Below are positions 1 to 7,528 of a stretch of DNA of 64,000 nucleotides, one piece after another. How positions within the stretch are numbered: position 1 is the first letter of the stretch; every line of letters starts with the position of its first letter. The notes beneath the pieces are model-generated. The model worked only from the letters and a program-made list of their open reading frames with translations. It was not told the origin of the DNA and searched no databases. The position numbers and the translations under genes are program-made. Source of the DNA: Bartonella taylorii (GTDB lineage Bacteria; Pseudomonadota; Alphaproteobacteria; Rhizobiales; Rhizobiaceae); contig NZ_CP083693.1 of assembly GCF_023920105.1 (NCBI RefSeq), positions 41,001 through 105,000 on the forward strand. Direction: 5' to 3'.

Positions 1-13
1 TTTTTGGAAGTGG

Positions 14-523
14 ATGGCGTTTGGCTTCATTTATAGCCCTGTCTCTCGTTTTGTTTATGCGGAAGGGGAGCGTCTTGGTGTGGACTGGCTTTGGTTTTCG
101 AATAGGTGGGTGTTTTCCTTCGTGATGGGCATTGTCCTTGGCGTTATCCTTGTCATTAGTCACGTGGGAGCAAGGAGCATTGGTCTTACGGGGATTTTCT
201 TGATGGCGCTGGCTTTGGCTTCATTGTTGAAGTTGCTCTTGGGTTTTCTTATGCGGGGTTTCCTTATGCGGGAGCGAGGCGATACAGTCTTGCAGAGGTC
301 GTTGTGGCTTTTGAATGGGTTGGTGTTTTCCTGCATTGTGGGCGCTGTCTTTGGTTTTGCTTATGGGGGAGCGCAGCGTCTTGGGGTGGACTGGCTTTGG
401 TTTTCGAATCAGTGGGTGTTTTGCTTGATTTTTGGATTTACCTCTCCTTTTATTTATCATGGAGCAAGGTGTGCTCGTGTGGTAAGGAAAGCGTTCTTCG
501 AGAGGGTGGTGTTTTGGGTTTAG
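14..523 (+). CDS. multi-pass membrane protein with internal repeat, possibly 5'-truncated
   Basis: Hydrophobic 169-residue protein with four or five predicted membrane segments. It has an internal duplication: the segment around residues 18-33, centred on RLGVDWLWFSN, recurs around residues 121-132 and is again followed by a WVF..(V/I) hydrophobic stretch. The frame is open to the left edge of the window (codons before the ATG at 14 have no stop), so the true start may lie outside. It runs convergently into the primase-helicase gene and the two overlap by 4 nt. No function is recognised. It looks like one of the small repetitive inner-membrane proteins found beside prophage segments, but that is inference. 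Confidence 0.5.
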   Translation: MAFGFIYSPVSRFVYAEGERLGVDWLWFSNRWVFSFVMGIVLGVILVISHVGARSIGLTGIFLMALALASLLKLLLGFLMRGFLMRERGDTVLQRSLWLLNGLVFSCIVGAVFGFAYGGAQRLGVDWLWFSNQWVFCLIFGFTSPFIYHGARCARVVRKAFFERVVFWV

Positions 524-2355
524 CGTTCAAGATAACGCCTTGGCGTTAATGGGCGTTCAGAGGAACAGCGATAGCGATAGGTTTGTGGATCAAACCAAAG
601 ACCGATTTTTCCTTCAAAATCACCTGAACGTTGCTTGGCGATATTCATAATCACACCGGGACGTTTGGCTAACTCCACTTTTTCTTGCTTGAGGGATGCG
701 GCAAAAATTTTATCTTCTAATGAGCGATTGCGCCAAATGGTGATGATGTTAAAGGCATTGGCACCAATTTCTGAGGCGCCTTTAATATCTTCTGTACCGG
801 GGATATCTTTATCCAAACCACCTTTGCGTGCATGGGCAACAAGATGAATGTGTACTGCGTTTAAAACAGCCCAATCAACCATTTTATAAACTGCTTGTTC
901 TTGTCCGGCATAGTCATCTGAAGAGATGCCAAGGCGCATGAGACTGTCGATAATAAATTGATCGCAGCCATAGCGTGCGCGGCAATAGTCGAAGACATCC
1001 AGCAATGTGTCTACGCTCGATTTGCCAACATGTTCATAAAGAATCAGCCCATCATCTAAAAAATGAAGTATCCGCTCAATCATCTCTCTTGTGGGGTGTT
1101 CTAAGCCTCCTGTTTGTTTTGTTAAACGGCGCAGCGATTGTTCTCCTTTCATTTCCAGTGAGGCTAAACAAAGGCGGCTCTTTTGAGAGATCCAATGGGG
1201 AATACAGTCTGATAACAGTTGGCTTTTTCCAGCACCACTTGCGCCGCTCCATAGTGTTAATTCTGCGGGGCGGAAATACAGTTTGCCGTTGAGTTTAGGA
1301 TAGGGGACCGTGTAACCAAGATGCTGTTCAGGTTCTGGCCAAAACAGCCTTATGACTTGATCTTTATAGTCTGAGGCGTGCCGTAATCCTTCTGGTGTAA
1401 AGCTTTTCGCTGACAAAAAGGCTGCTTTTATGGTGTCTGTATCAATTCCAGCGGTTAAACAGTCATTCGCATCTTTGCGGGGTAAGTGTACACGGTAGCA
1501 GCGGTGACGGCCAAGCCTGCTGGCAATTTCACGTGCTGCTTCTTCACCCGGTTTGTCCATATCGGTGGCTAAAAAAATGGTTTCAAAAGGTTCTAAATGA
1601 TCAAATTCATTTTCAATCCAGTTGTGTTTGCCCCCGCTTCCCCCTCCAAACGGTACGGAAAGTGCTGGATATCCATAGGCGGCTAAGGAAAGTGCATCAA
1701 TTTCTCCTTCAGTGATGACAATTGTACGATTTGTCGAAGAAAAAGCGTGTTGTGCGGTGGTGGGTGCGTGGTTGGTGGGGCAAAGAGCTTGCCAGCCGAA
1801 CAAAATCGGTTCGCATTGTGCTGCTGTTGGTTTTGGTTTTGCTCCCGCTTGTGCTAGTCGTTCTTTTACGAGAGCAAGGGTGCCGTCGGGTTTATAAAAG
1901 GGAAAGATGATTTTTTCTCCATCTTCTCCTATGCGGTAACGCTTTAAAATCTCAAGGGGGATGTGGCGTTCTTTGTGGAGATAGGTTTTTACCAAATTCT
2001 GTGGCGTGCTACCTGTGGGAACCGGTGGGGGTCGATAAGAATGACGAGGGGCCATAAAGGGTTTTGGACGCGTCAGATTGAGAGTGGCACGGGCTTCTTC
2101 TAGCGCTTGAGAAAGGCTGATACCTTTGACTTCACACCATAGGTCTAAAAGATCACCTCCTTTTCCTTCTGCGAAATCATACCAAAGCCCTGCTTTTTCT
2201 CCGCTCAGGCATACTGATAAACTTTTTCCCGCTTCACCACGCGTGTTGCCTATAATCCAATCGTTGCCGCGTTTGTGCCCTTGTGGAAGTAGCATTTCTG
2301 CTATTGCACCTGCTTGTGCAATAAGTTGCTGTTTTATCTCAAAAATCGTGCTCAT
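520..2355 (-). CDS. phage-type DNA primase-helicase (TOPRIM + RecA/DnaB-like ATPase)
   Basis: 611 residues. The N-terminal part (about 30-80) resembles the region before TOPRIM in phage primases (GLWYDFAEGKGGDLLDLW) but lacks a clear zinc finger. A TOPRIM domain spans about 210-300, with EGE at 216-218 and DMD at 265-267, the metal-binding acidic residues. A RecA-fold ATPase follows, with Walker A GASGAGKS at 371-378 and a Walker B-like FIIDSLM at about 467-473. Such proteins prime and unwind phage or plasmid DNA. The start lies 1 nt after the stop of the upstream DUF1376 gene, so the two form one operon divergent from the repressor at 3997. Beside a gene-transfer-agent-like cluster elsewhere in the window, it may serve run-off replication; that is inference. 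Confidence 0.85.
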   Translation of the reverse strand: MSTIFEIKQQLIAQAGAIAEMLLPQGHKRGNDWIIGNTRGEAGKSLSVCLSGEKAGLWYDFAEGKGGDLLDLWCEVKGISLSQALEEARATLNLTRPKPFMAPRHSYRPPPVPTGSTPQNLVKTYLHKERHIPLEILKRYRIGEDGEKIIFPFYKPDGTLALVKERLAQAGAKPKPTAAQCEPILFGWQALCPTNHAPTTAQHAFSSTNRTIVITEGEIDALSLAAYGYPALSVPFGGGSGGKHNWIENEFDHLEPFETIFLATDMDKPGEEAAREIASRLGRHRCYRVHLPRKDANDCLTAGIDTDTIKAAFLSAKSFTPEGLRHASDYKDQVIRLFWPEPEQHLGYTVPYPKLNGKLYFRPAELTLWSGASGAGKSQLLSDCIPHWISQKSRLCLASLEMKGEQSLRRLTKQTGGLEHPTREMIERILHFLDDGLILYEHVGKSSVDTLLDVFDYCRARYGCDQFIIDSLMRLGISSDDYAGQEQAVYKMVDWAVLNAVHIHLVAHARKGGLDKDIPGTEDIKGASEIGANAFNIITIWRNRSLEDKIFAASLKQEKVELAKRPGVIMNIAKQRSGDFEGKIGLWFDPQTYRYRCSSERPLTPRRYLER

Positions 2356-2356
2356 G

Positions 2357-3526
2357 TTAAGATATACGGTAGTTTATGAGAGTGCGGTAGAGAGCTTCGT
2401 CGTTGCTACTTTGTGGTGTGAGAGAGGGATGAGCGGAAAAAGTCGCAAGTTTTTCCTGCTGTTCCTTTATCCGCTCAATTTCTCGGCGAAACCAGTTGCG
2501 CCATGTGGCTTGCCAATCGACTTTAAGCGCTTCTTTGCCACTTTTTGCATGCCAATAATCACGAAATTTTTTTTCTTGCCAATGGGCTTGTTCCTCATTC
2601 AAACCTTCTGAGATCGCCGCATTGATATCTGCTTGCCAATCGCTTGGAAGACGATGCCCTTTGGGTATTGTTGTTTCGCGGCTTTTGGTTTGGTTGCGTA
2701 TCTTAGGGGTGTTTTTTGTGTTTCCCTGCACGCTGGTGAGATTTTCTATGCTTGCCATTGAGAGGGGAAGAGAGTCTGAATCGGTAAATTCCCCCGTTTT
2801 TTCTGGTGCGATGAGAAGGCTCTTAGCTTTCTTGCTAGAGTTTTGTAAGGCTTCTGCGCTCACGTTAGTATCAGAAAGGTTTTCTGCTTCTCTGCTAGAG
2901 TGAGGAGGGTTCTTAGTGACATCTCGTTGTGGTGGCGGGAGTGGGGAAGGTTTTGTGGATGGGAGCGGAGAAGAGAGGTGCGCAAATATTTCCCCCCGCT
3001 CTCTCTTCTCCTTTGTCGTAGAAAAAGAAAAAAAGTGCTTTTCTGAAACACCGTTAGGTGTTTCCTTTTCTTCTTCCTTTTGAGCTTCTAAGTTTTGTTT
3101 ATCATCTCTTGCACTCTCGTTGAGCTGTTGTTGAATCTCAGCATTGATTTCTTTGCGTTTTTTTGCTGAAGAACGCCCCGCAAAGGATTTTTGTTCAAGC
3201 AATTTTGCTCGCTCTTGAAACACATTTTCACACCGCTTATTCCATAAACCACCTGCTAAATTTAAAATTTTGCCTTCTTCTATCAGCATTTCTAAAACAT
3301 TCGTGAAAGTTCGCTTGTCACAACCGCAAAGACGCGCTAAACGTTCTACCGATAACTCTAAAGGACGACCGCGGGCGTACATTTCGTTGAGAAGAATCGT
3401 ATAGATTCCAATTTCGTGTGCACGCATTCCACGAACTCCCCCTAGAAAATCATTTTGATACCAACACACATAAGGAAGCCTAGACGATTCATAGCAAGGA
3501 GTTTCTTGTTGATTGGCGTATTTCAT
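2357..3526 (-). CDS. DUF1376 phage replication protein (YdaU-like)
   Basis: 389 residues. Residues about 18-105 match the DUF1376 pattern: PYVCWYQNDFLGGVRGM, then LLNEMYARGRPL, then a winged-helix-like stretch ending in NKRCENV. DUF1376 proteins sit in phage replication operons and are thought to act like an initiator or helicase loader. The middle (about 130-280) is low-complexity, rich in Ser, Lys and Glu. The C-terminus (about 290-370) is a second folded region with HRLPSDWQADINAA and WRNWFRREIERI, typical of these proteins. It is the first gene of the leftward operon, 1 nt before the primase-helicase. The divergent repressor at 3997 probably controls it. Confidence 0.75.
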   Translation of the reverse strand: MKYANQQETPCYESSRLPYVCWYQNDFLGGVRGMRAHEIGIYTILLNEMYARGRPLELSVERLARLCGCDKRTFTNVLEMLIEEGKILNLAGGLWNKRCENVFQERAKLLEQKSFAGRSSAKKRKEINAEIQQQLNESARDDKQNLEAQKEEEKETPNGVSEKHFFSFSTTKEKRERGEIFAHLSSPLPSTKPSPLPPPQRDVTKNPPHSSREAENLSDTNVSAEALQNSSKKAKSLLIAPEKTGEFTDSDSLPLSMASIENLTSVQGNTKNTPKIRNQTKSRETTIPKGHRLPSDWQADINAAISEGLNEEQAHWQEKKFRDYWHAKSGKEALKVDWQATWRNWFRREIERIKEQQEKLATFSAHPSLTPQSSNDEALYRTLINYRIS

Positions 3527-3996
3527 GTTTCAATCCACTTTCTTCTTTTTTATACATTTCACTTCACAATAAAACCGAGAACAGTGTTTTTATGTATGCA
3601 TTGACATTTGATTGAAGTTGAGACGCTTGAGTCAAACCGGTTCGGTTTTGTTGCAGTTTATTTTGTTAGTTGATGGCGCTTTAGGTATTTTTTTGAAGCT
3701 TAATCAATCATTGGACGTGCTTTAAGTGCGTGCAACCTTACAGTTTGAGATTATGTCGATGGCAAAGGATAAATAGAACAATATTTCTAAACGTTTGGGT
3801 TTTCGGGGGGCGCTTTCGGGGGCCCTTTTTGCATCCTTTGGGGTGGCGAATTGTTTTTGTGACTCGAAAATGCGCTTTTGTCTCCCCCAAAAAAAGTAAA
3901 ATTTGTTTACTTAATTTTATCCTTTTTAGAGGATAAATCAAGTCCATTTTGCAAAAGGACGTGTCTTTTTTTTAAGACGCGCTATATGGTGAAATT
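3527..3996. promoter_or_regulatory. divergent control region with operator-like inverted repeat
   Basis: A 470-bp spacer separates the leftward replication operon from the rightward XRE repressor. An inverted repeat TTTATCC / GGATAAA sits at 3916-3937 (8-nt loop), 60 nt before the repressor start. GGATAAA recurs at about 3767 and 4520, and a perfect AACCGGTT palindrome lies at 3635-3642. These are plausible repressor sites by position only. Short ORFs here lack a ribosome binding site and are not called. Confidence 0.4.
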
Positions 3997-4314
3997 ATGA
4001 ATATTGATGGTTGGCGTCAAAGATTGAATGCAGCATTTGAAAAAAGTGGACGGTCAAAGCGATCTATTTCTCTCGCAGCCGGAAAAGGAGCAGGGTACCT
4101 CCATTCCATTCTCGCTGAAGGGAAAGAGCCAACAATTGAGTCACTCGCGCGGATTTGTCATGAAATTAATATCAGTATGAATTATATCCTTTATGGGGAA
4201 GGTGCAAGTTTTGAAGATAAAGAATTTATAGATCTTATTTCAAAGCTTTCTCCTGAGGAAAGACAGGCGATTTTGACTCTTTTGCGGCGACCACCTGGCG
4301 AAGCATCAGAATAA
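3997..4314 (+). CDS. XRE/CI-like phage repressor
   Basis: 105 residues. The N-terminal helix-turn-helix spans about 7-62: WRQRLNAAFEKSGRSKRSIS, then GKGAGYLHSILAEGKEPTIE, then LARICHEINISMNYILYGEG. This is the layout of lambda-CI-type or phage XRE repressors. The C-terminal tail (LSPEERQAILTLLRRP) probably forms a dimerisation helix. No LexA-like protease domain is present, so it is shorter than CI. It is transcribed away from the DUF1376-primase operon and is the obvious candidate to repress it and itself through the inverted repeat upstream. Its last 80 nt overlap a small gene on the other strand. Confidence 0.8.
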   Translation: MNIDGWRQRLNAAFEKSGRSKRSISLAAGKGAGYLHSILAEGKEPTIESLARICHEINISMNYILYGEGASFEDKEFIDLISKLSPEERQAILTLLRRPPGEASE

Positions 4315-4375
4315 ACTCTTTTTGTGTTTCTTCATCAAGAGTACGCCAGTATTTTATCAATTCTAAGTCACTCAT
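4235..4375 (-). CDS. 46-residue ORF overlapping the repressor 3' end antisense
   Basis: Small protein starting MSDLELIKYWRTLDEETQKE and ending in a Lys/Glu-rich tail. The start is well supported: the minus strand reads AGGAGAGCTAAAATG, a strong Shine-Dalgarno with 6-nt spacing. The first 30 residues look like an amphipathic helical pair similar in style to the repressor tail. It converges with the repressor and the two coding regions overlap by 80 nt (4235-4314). No family is recognised. It may be an antirepressor-like or modulatory peptide, but this is a guess. Confidence 0.55.
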   Translation of the reverse strand: MSDLELIKYWRTLDEETQKEFILMLRQVVAAKESKSPVFPQEKALK

Positions 4376-4531
4376 TTTAGCTCTCCTGTCTTTTTGTGGT
4401 TGCGTTGAGTAAGAACAAATAGAGAACAATATAAAGGCATAGGGCGAATGAAATAGGACAAGTTTTTCTTCATGTGTGCCGTTTTGACGTCGTAAAGACT
4501 AAAAATGTATCTTTTATTGAGGATAAAATAT

Positions 4532-4559
4532 TTGACATATCTCCCATAGAGGATATAAG
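4532..4559 (+). promoter_or_regulatory. sigma70-type promoter
   Basis: TTGACA at 4532-4537, a 16-nt spacer, and TATAAG at 4554-4559. It lies about 65 nt upstream of the ORF at 4627. A GGATAAA motif overlaps its upstream edge at about 4520, so the nearby XRE repressor could act here. Confidence 0.5.
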
Positions 4560-4626
4560 ACTAACGGTATATTCGGCCTTGTCAAGACAAAGCTGTGCTT
4601 TATCAACTATCGAAAGGGGGGGAATT

Positions 4627-5016
4627 ATGAAAAATATTCCATTCGTTAAAGAGGATGAAATTCTTATTATTCTTTGTGAAGAGGAAAAGAGTGATGCTTA
4701 TGAGGGACCACTCGACCAAATCGAAGAAGTGCTCGAGATTATCGAAGAATATGAAACTGTTCACAGACTTTTACGCCTTGATCTTACTACACTTCATGCG
4801 GAGGATGTGAGTGAACAACTCGCTGATTTCTACGTGGCAAATCATGAAATCGACGAACAAGATACACAACTCCAGCCATTTATTCTTAATAGTGATGCAT
4901 ACCATGCTTGTTTAGAGGGCAAAGTTGCACGCGATTATGAAGATAATCTCTATGGCTCTTATGAAAAGCAGCATCGCTTGCGCCCATGTGATGTTTTGAG
5001 CGATTACTGGTGGTGA
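4627..5016 (+). CDS. acidic hypothetical protein of the phage module
   Basis: 129 residues from the ATG at 4627, which is preceded by AAAGGGGGGAATT, a strong ribosome binding site. A longer frame starting at 4474 lacks one and would overlap the promoter at 4532. The protein is strongly acidic (EEEKSDAYEGPLDQIEEVLE, LHAEDVSEQLADF) with no membrane segment. No family is recognised. The acidity would suit a DNA-mimic or anti-repressor role, but nothing shows that directly. It is followed 6 nt later by the 65-residue gene at 5023, so the pair is probably cotranscribed. Confidence 0.6.
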   Translation: MKNIPFVKEDEILIILCEEEKSDAYEGPLDQIEEVLEIIEEYETVHRLLRLDLTTLHAEDVSEQLADFYVANHEIDEQDTQLQPFILNSDAYHACLEGKVARDYEDNLYGSYEKQHRLRPCDVLSDYWW

Positions 5017-5022
5017 AAAATC

Positions 5023-5220
5023 ATGGCCAGTTATCTCAAGACTTTTTATCAGGGGTTTCCACTTTACTACGCTGGAAATACTAAAACTACCATCAGACTC
5101 GAACCACAAAAACACAATGCAGTTCTTTTCATATCACGAGAGGCTGCAGAGTGTGTCGCGAAAAACTTGTCGGAAGAATATCTCCGAGATGATTTTTGTG
5201 TCGTGCAACAGCATGAGTGA
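5023..5220 (+). CDS. 65-residue hypothetical protein
   Basis: Small soluble protein (MASYLKTFYQGFPLYYAGN ... REAAECVAKNLSEEYLRDDF) starting 6 nt after the stop of the acidic protein at 4627. No family is recognised. Its length, spacing and regular hydrophobic pattern favour a real cotranscribed gene over a chance ORF. Confidence 0.5.
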   Translation: MASYLKTFYQGFPLYYAGNTKTTIRLEPQKHNAVLFISREAAECVAKNLSEEYLRDDFCVVQQHE

Positions 5221-5280
5221 AGAGACTTTTGAGCTTTGAATGAGGAGTCCTTCATTGAGGGAGCATTTGTGCCCCTGAAT

Positions 5281-5400
5281 GAAGGAGGGGGGTCGAGGGT
5301 TTTTTTGCTGGTGGTGGAGGGAGCAAAATGTTTCAGGTATTTGCTTCAGCTGTTAGGGGCGGCGGCGTTGATTTGGAGGAGTTAACAAAAATCAGGGGGG
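5281..5400. repeat. direct repeat, copy A of about 120 bp
   Basis: G-rich segment containing GGTGGTGGAGGGAGCAAAA, TTTCAGGTATTTGCTTCAGC and GATTTGGAGGAGTTAACAAA. The same sequence returns at 5591-5720 with a few substitutions, including GGTGGTGGTGG for GGTGGTGG. Neither copy has a convincing ORF. Confidence 0.8.
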
Positions 5401-5590
5401 ATATTGAGGAGGTTTAAGGGAGAAGTGGGGTTTCGCATTTATGGGAGAGGTGCGGGAAAAATGTTGGGGGGAGGAGGAGCCAAAGAAAGAAGCAAGGGAG
5501 GCAAGTTAAGGGTAAGCGTTTGGATAGAGAAGCTCAAAGCTCCTATGGTGGCGGATGTGTGTCTGAGGATATGGGGGAGGGCATTTTATT

Positions 5591-5720
5591 GAAGGAGTGG
5601 GGGGGCGAGGGTTTTTTCGCTGGTGGTGGTGGAGGGAGCAAAAATGTTTCAGGTATTTGCTTCAGCTGTTAGGGGTGGCGGCGTTGATTTGGAGGAGTTG
5701 ACAAAAATCACGGCGGGGGG
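5591..5720. repeat. direct repeat, copy B of about 120 bp
   Basis: Second copy of the G-rich repeat at 5281-5400, about 310 bp downstream in the same orientation. The stretch between the copies holds no supported gene. The whole 5221-5883 spacer is purine-rich on the plus strand. Confidence 0.8.
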
Positions 5721-5883
5721 GAGGAGATTTAAGGGATAGGTGGAGAGCGTGTGTAGGGGAAGTGTTCTATAGCGGATGTTTTAAAGATGAGAGGGAGGTA
5801 ATTTGAATATCACGTCGGGCAAAAAGGTGTCACGACGGTAAAGGACAACAAAATGGGGAAAAATAAGATGGGGGAAAAATGTC

Positions 5884-6675
5884 ATGCCAATCATTATCGA
5901 TTGTATTCAGGGAACAGCGGAATGGAAGCAAGCGCGCAATGGTTTGATCACGGCTTCTTTGTTTGAAATGGTTATGGCACGAAAAAAACAGGGGCACAAA
6001 ACTTCAAGATATCATTGTGTTATGATGAAACTCGCTGGGGAAAGAATTACGGGAAAAACTGTTGATGAGGGGACAACGCTTTCTATGCGACGCGGAACAG
6101 AACTAGAACCAGGTGCGCGCAGGCTTTATGGCACACTTACACACACACAGCCTGAATGTATTGGATTTGTTTTAGCTGATGATCGCATGAAAGGCTTTTC
6201 TCCCGATGCCTTTGTTGGAACAAACGGATTGTTGGAAATTAAAACCAAAAAACCTGAAATCTTAATTCCTCATTTTATCCAAAAGGGTTTTCCAGCAGAG
6301 CATAAAGCACAATGTCAGGGAGGATTATGGATTGCGCAGCGTGAATGGATAGATTTGATGCTCTATTGGCCTGATATGCCACCTCTTATCAAGCGCGCTT
6401 ATCGTGACGAAGTTTATATTCGAAAACTTGAGAGTGAAATTAGCCGTTTTAACGAGGCTTTGGAAATTATGGTACAGAAAATTAAGTGTACCGATACAGG
6501 GTTTGGTATGAGAATAAAAATTGTAGGAGAGGGGAATGAAAGAGAGGAGGGTGCAAGTAAGGTGCGTATAAGTGGGGGACTTAAGGCTAGAGTAGGGTCA
6601 AGAGCACGCGCTAGGCTTAAGGAGAGAGCTGCAACAAGGCGTGGGAAGAGAAAAGGAGGATCTGTTCAGGGTTAG
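5884..6675 (+). CDS. YqaJ-family phage exonuclease/recombinase with basic tail
   Basis: 263 residues. Residues about 1-200 fit the YqaJ viral recombinase (lambda-exonuclease-like, PD-(D/E)XK) fold: GTAEWKQARNGLITAS at the start, RRGTELEPGARRLY in the middle, FSPDAFVGTNGLLEIKTKKP carrying the catalytic D..EXK, then HKAQCQGGLWI. Such enzymes degrade one strand of DNA ends for recombination in phage replication modules. Residues about 210-263 form a low-complexity Arg/Lys/Gly tail without a domain match and may be an extension into former noncoding DNA. No partner annealing protein is visible in the window. Confidence 0.8.
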   Translation: MPIIIDCIQGTAEWKQARNGLITASLFEMVMARKKQGHKTSRYHCVMMKLAGERITGKTVDEGTTLSMRRGTELEPGARRLYGTLTHTQPECIGFVLADDRMKGFSPDAFVGTNGLLEIKTKKPEILIPHFIQKGFPAEHKAQCQGGLWIAQREWIDLMLYWPDMPPLIKRAYRDEVYIRKLESEISRFNEALEIMVQKIKCTDTGFGMRIKIVGEGNEREEGASKVRISGGLKARVGSRARARLKERAATRRGKRKGGSVQG

Positions 6676-6959
6676 AGATGCAAAAATACTTAAAACAAGA
6701 GTGCTGCTAGGGGGAGCTGTGGAAGGATCATTCTGAGAGGTATGTTAGAGGGCGTCGTGAGGAGAGGGATAGCTAATAACATGCTGGGGGATGTGCTTTG
6801 GTATTGATAGGGAGGGTGTGGGTGCTTGGAAAGCGATGAGGGGTATAGTCTCAGAAAGTTGTGCAAAGGGGTATGCCGAGAAATAAGTGAGGGTGCGAGA
6901 GCATTATAAGAAAGCTATGAGCCTATGTTGTGAGGGGCTATGAAGATTGTGGTGCATAA
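6676..6959. other. gene-free spacer
   Basis: About 280 bp of purine-rich plus-strand sequence between the exonuclease and tRNA-Thr. No gene, terminator or clear repeat is seen. Confidence 0.5.
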
Positions 6960-7034
<75 letters not shown>

Positions 7035-7197
7035 CCTTTTCAATCTGTGCGCTGTCTTGTGCCATATTGTCATAAAATAGGCAAGAGAGCATTTGTGCAT
7101 TCTTGAAAGAAAAACCTTCTTGTGTCATGACATACATTTCTTATACAAAAGTCATGAGTTGTTTGAAGAAGCTCAACACTGTTCAAAAGGTTGCGCA

Positions 7198-7350
7198 ATG
7201 ACAAAAATGCATCAAAAACAAAAGCAAGAAGAACTTAATCATCAAGACGAAAAAGCAAAACGGCGCCAAGAAAGGCTGGCTGAACAATTGCGCCAAAACC
7301 TGAAACGCCGAAAAGAGCAAAGTCGAAAAAGAGCGCAGACAGAGCTTTAG
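7198..7350 (+). CDS. small Lys/Gln-rich protein upstream of murA
   Basis: 50 residues, highly charged and helical (MTKMHQKQKQEELNHQDEKA ... KRRKEQSRKRAQTEL). Start chosen at the ATG at 7198. The upstream in-frame extension to 7093 runs back towards the tRNA and looks noncoding. Small basic proteins of this kind are common just upstream of murA in Rhizobiales, which supports it being real. Function unknown. Confidence 0.55.
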   Translation: MTKMHQKQKQEELNHQDEKAKRRQERLAEQLRQNLKRRKEQSRKRAQTEL

Positions 7351-7528
7351 AAAAATGTTTCTTATAGCATTTTGCAACCAAATCTCTCAATAGTTCGTTC
7401 TAACATTTGAGGTTCGTTCTAATACTTGAGATTCGTTCTGGAACCATAAAAAATAATTTCTCAAGATAACTTCTCAAGGGGGTAAAACCTTTGGAAGGGG
7501 AAACACAAAGGGAAAGAGGGAAAGCACT

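Noticed and set aside
4474..4626. N-terminal extension of the acidic phage protein
   Set aside because: It would start upstream of the -35 box at 4532 and lacks a ribosome binding site, whereas the ATG at 4627 has a strong one.
5404..5592. 62-residue basic ORF between the G-rich repeats
   Set aside because: Low-complexity Gly/Arg/Lys frame created by purine-rich DNA, no ribosome binding site.
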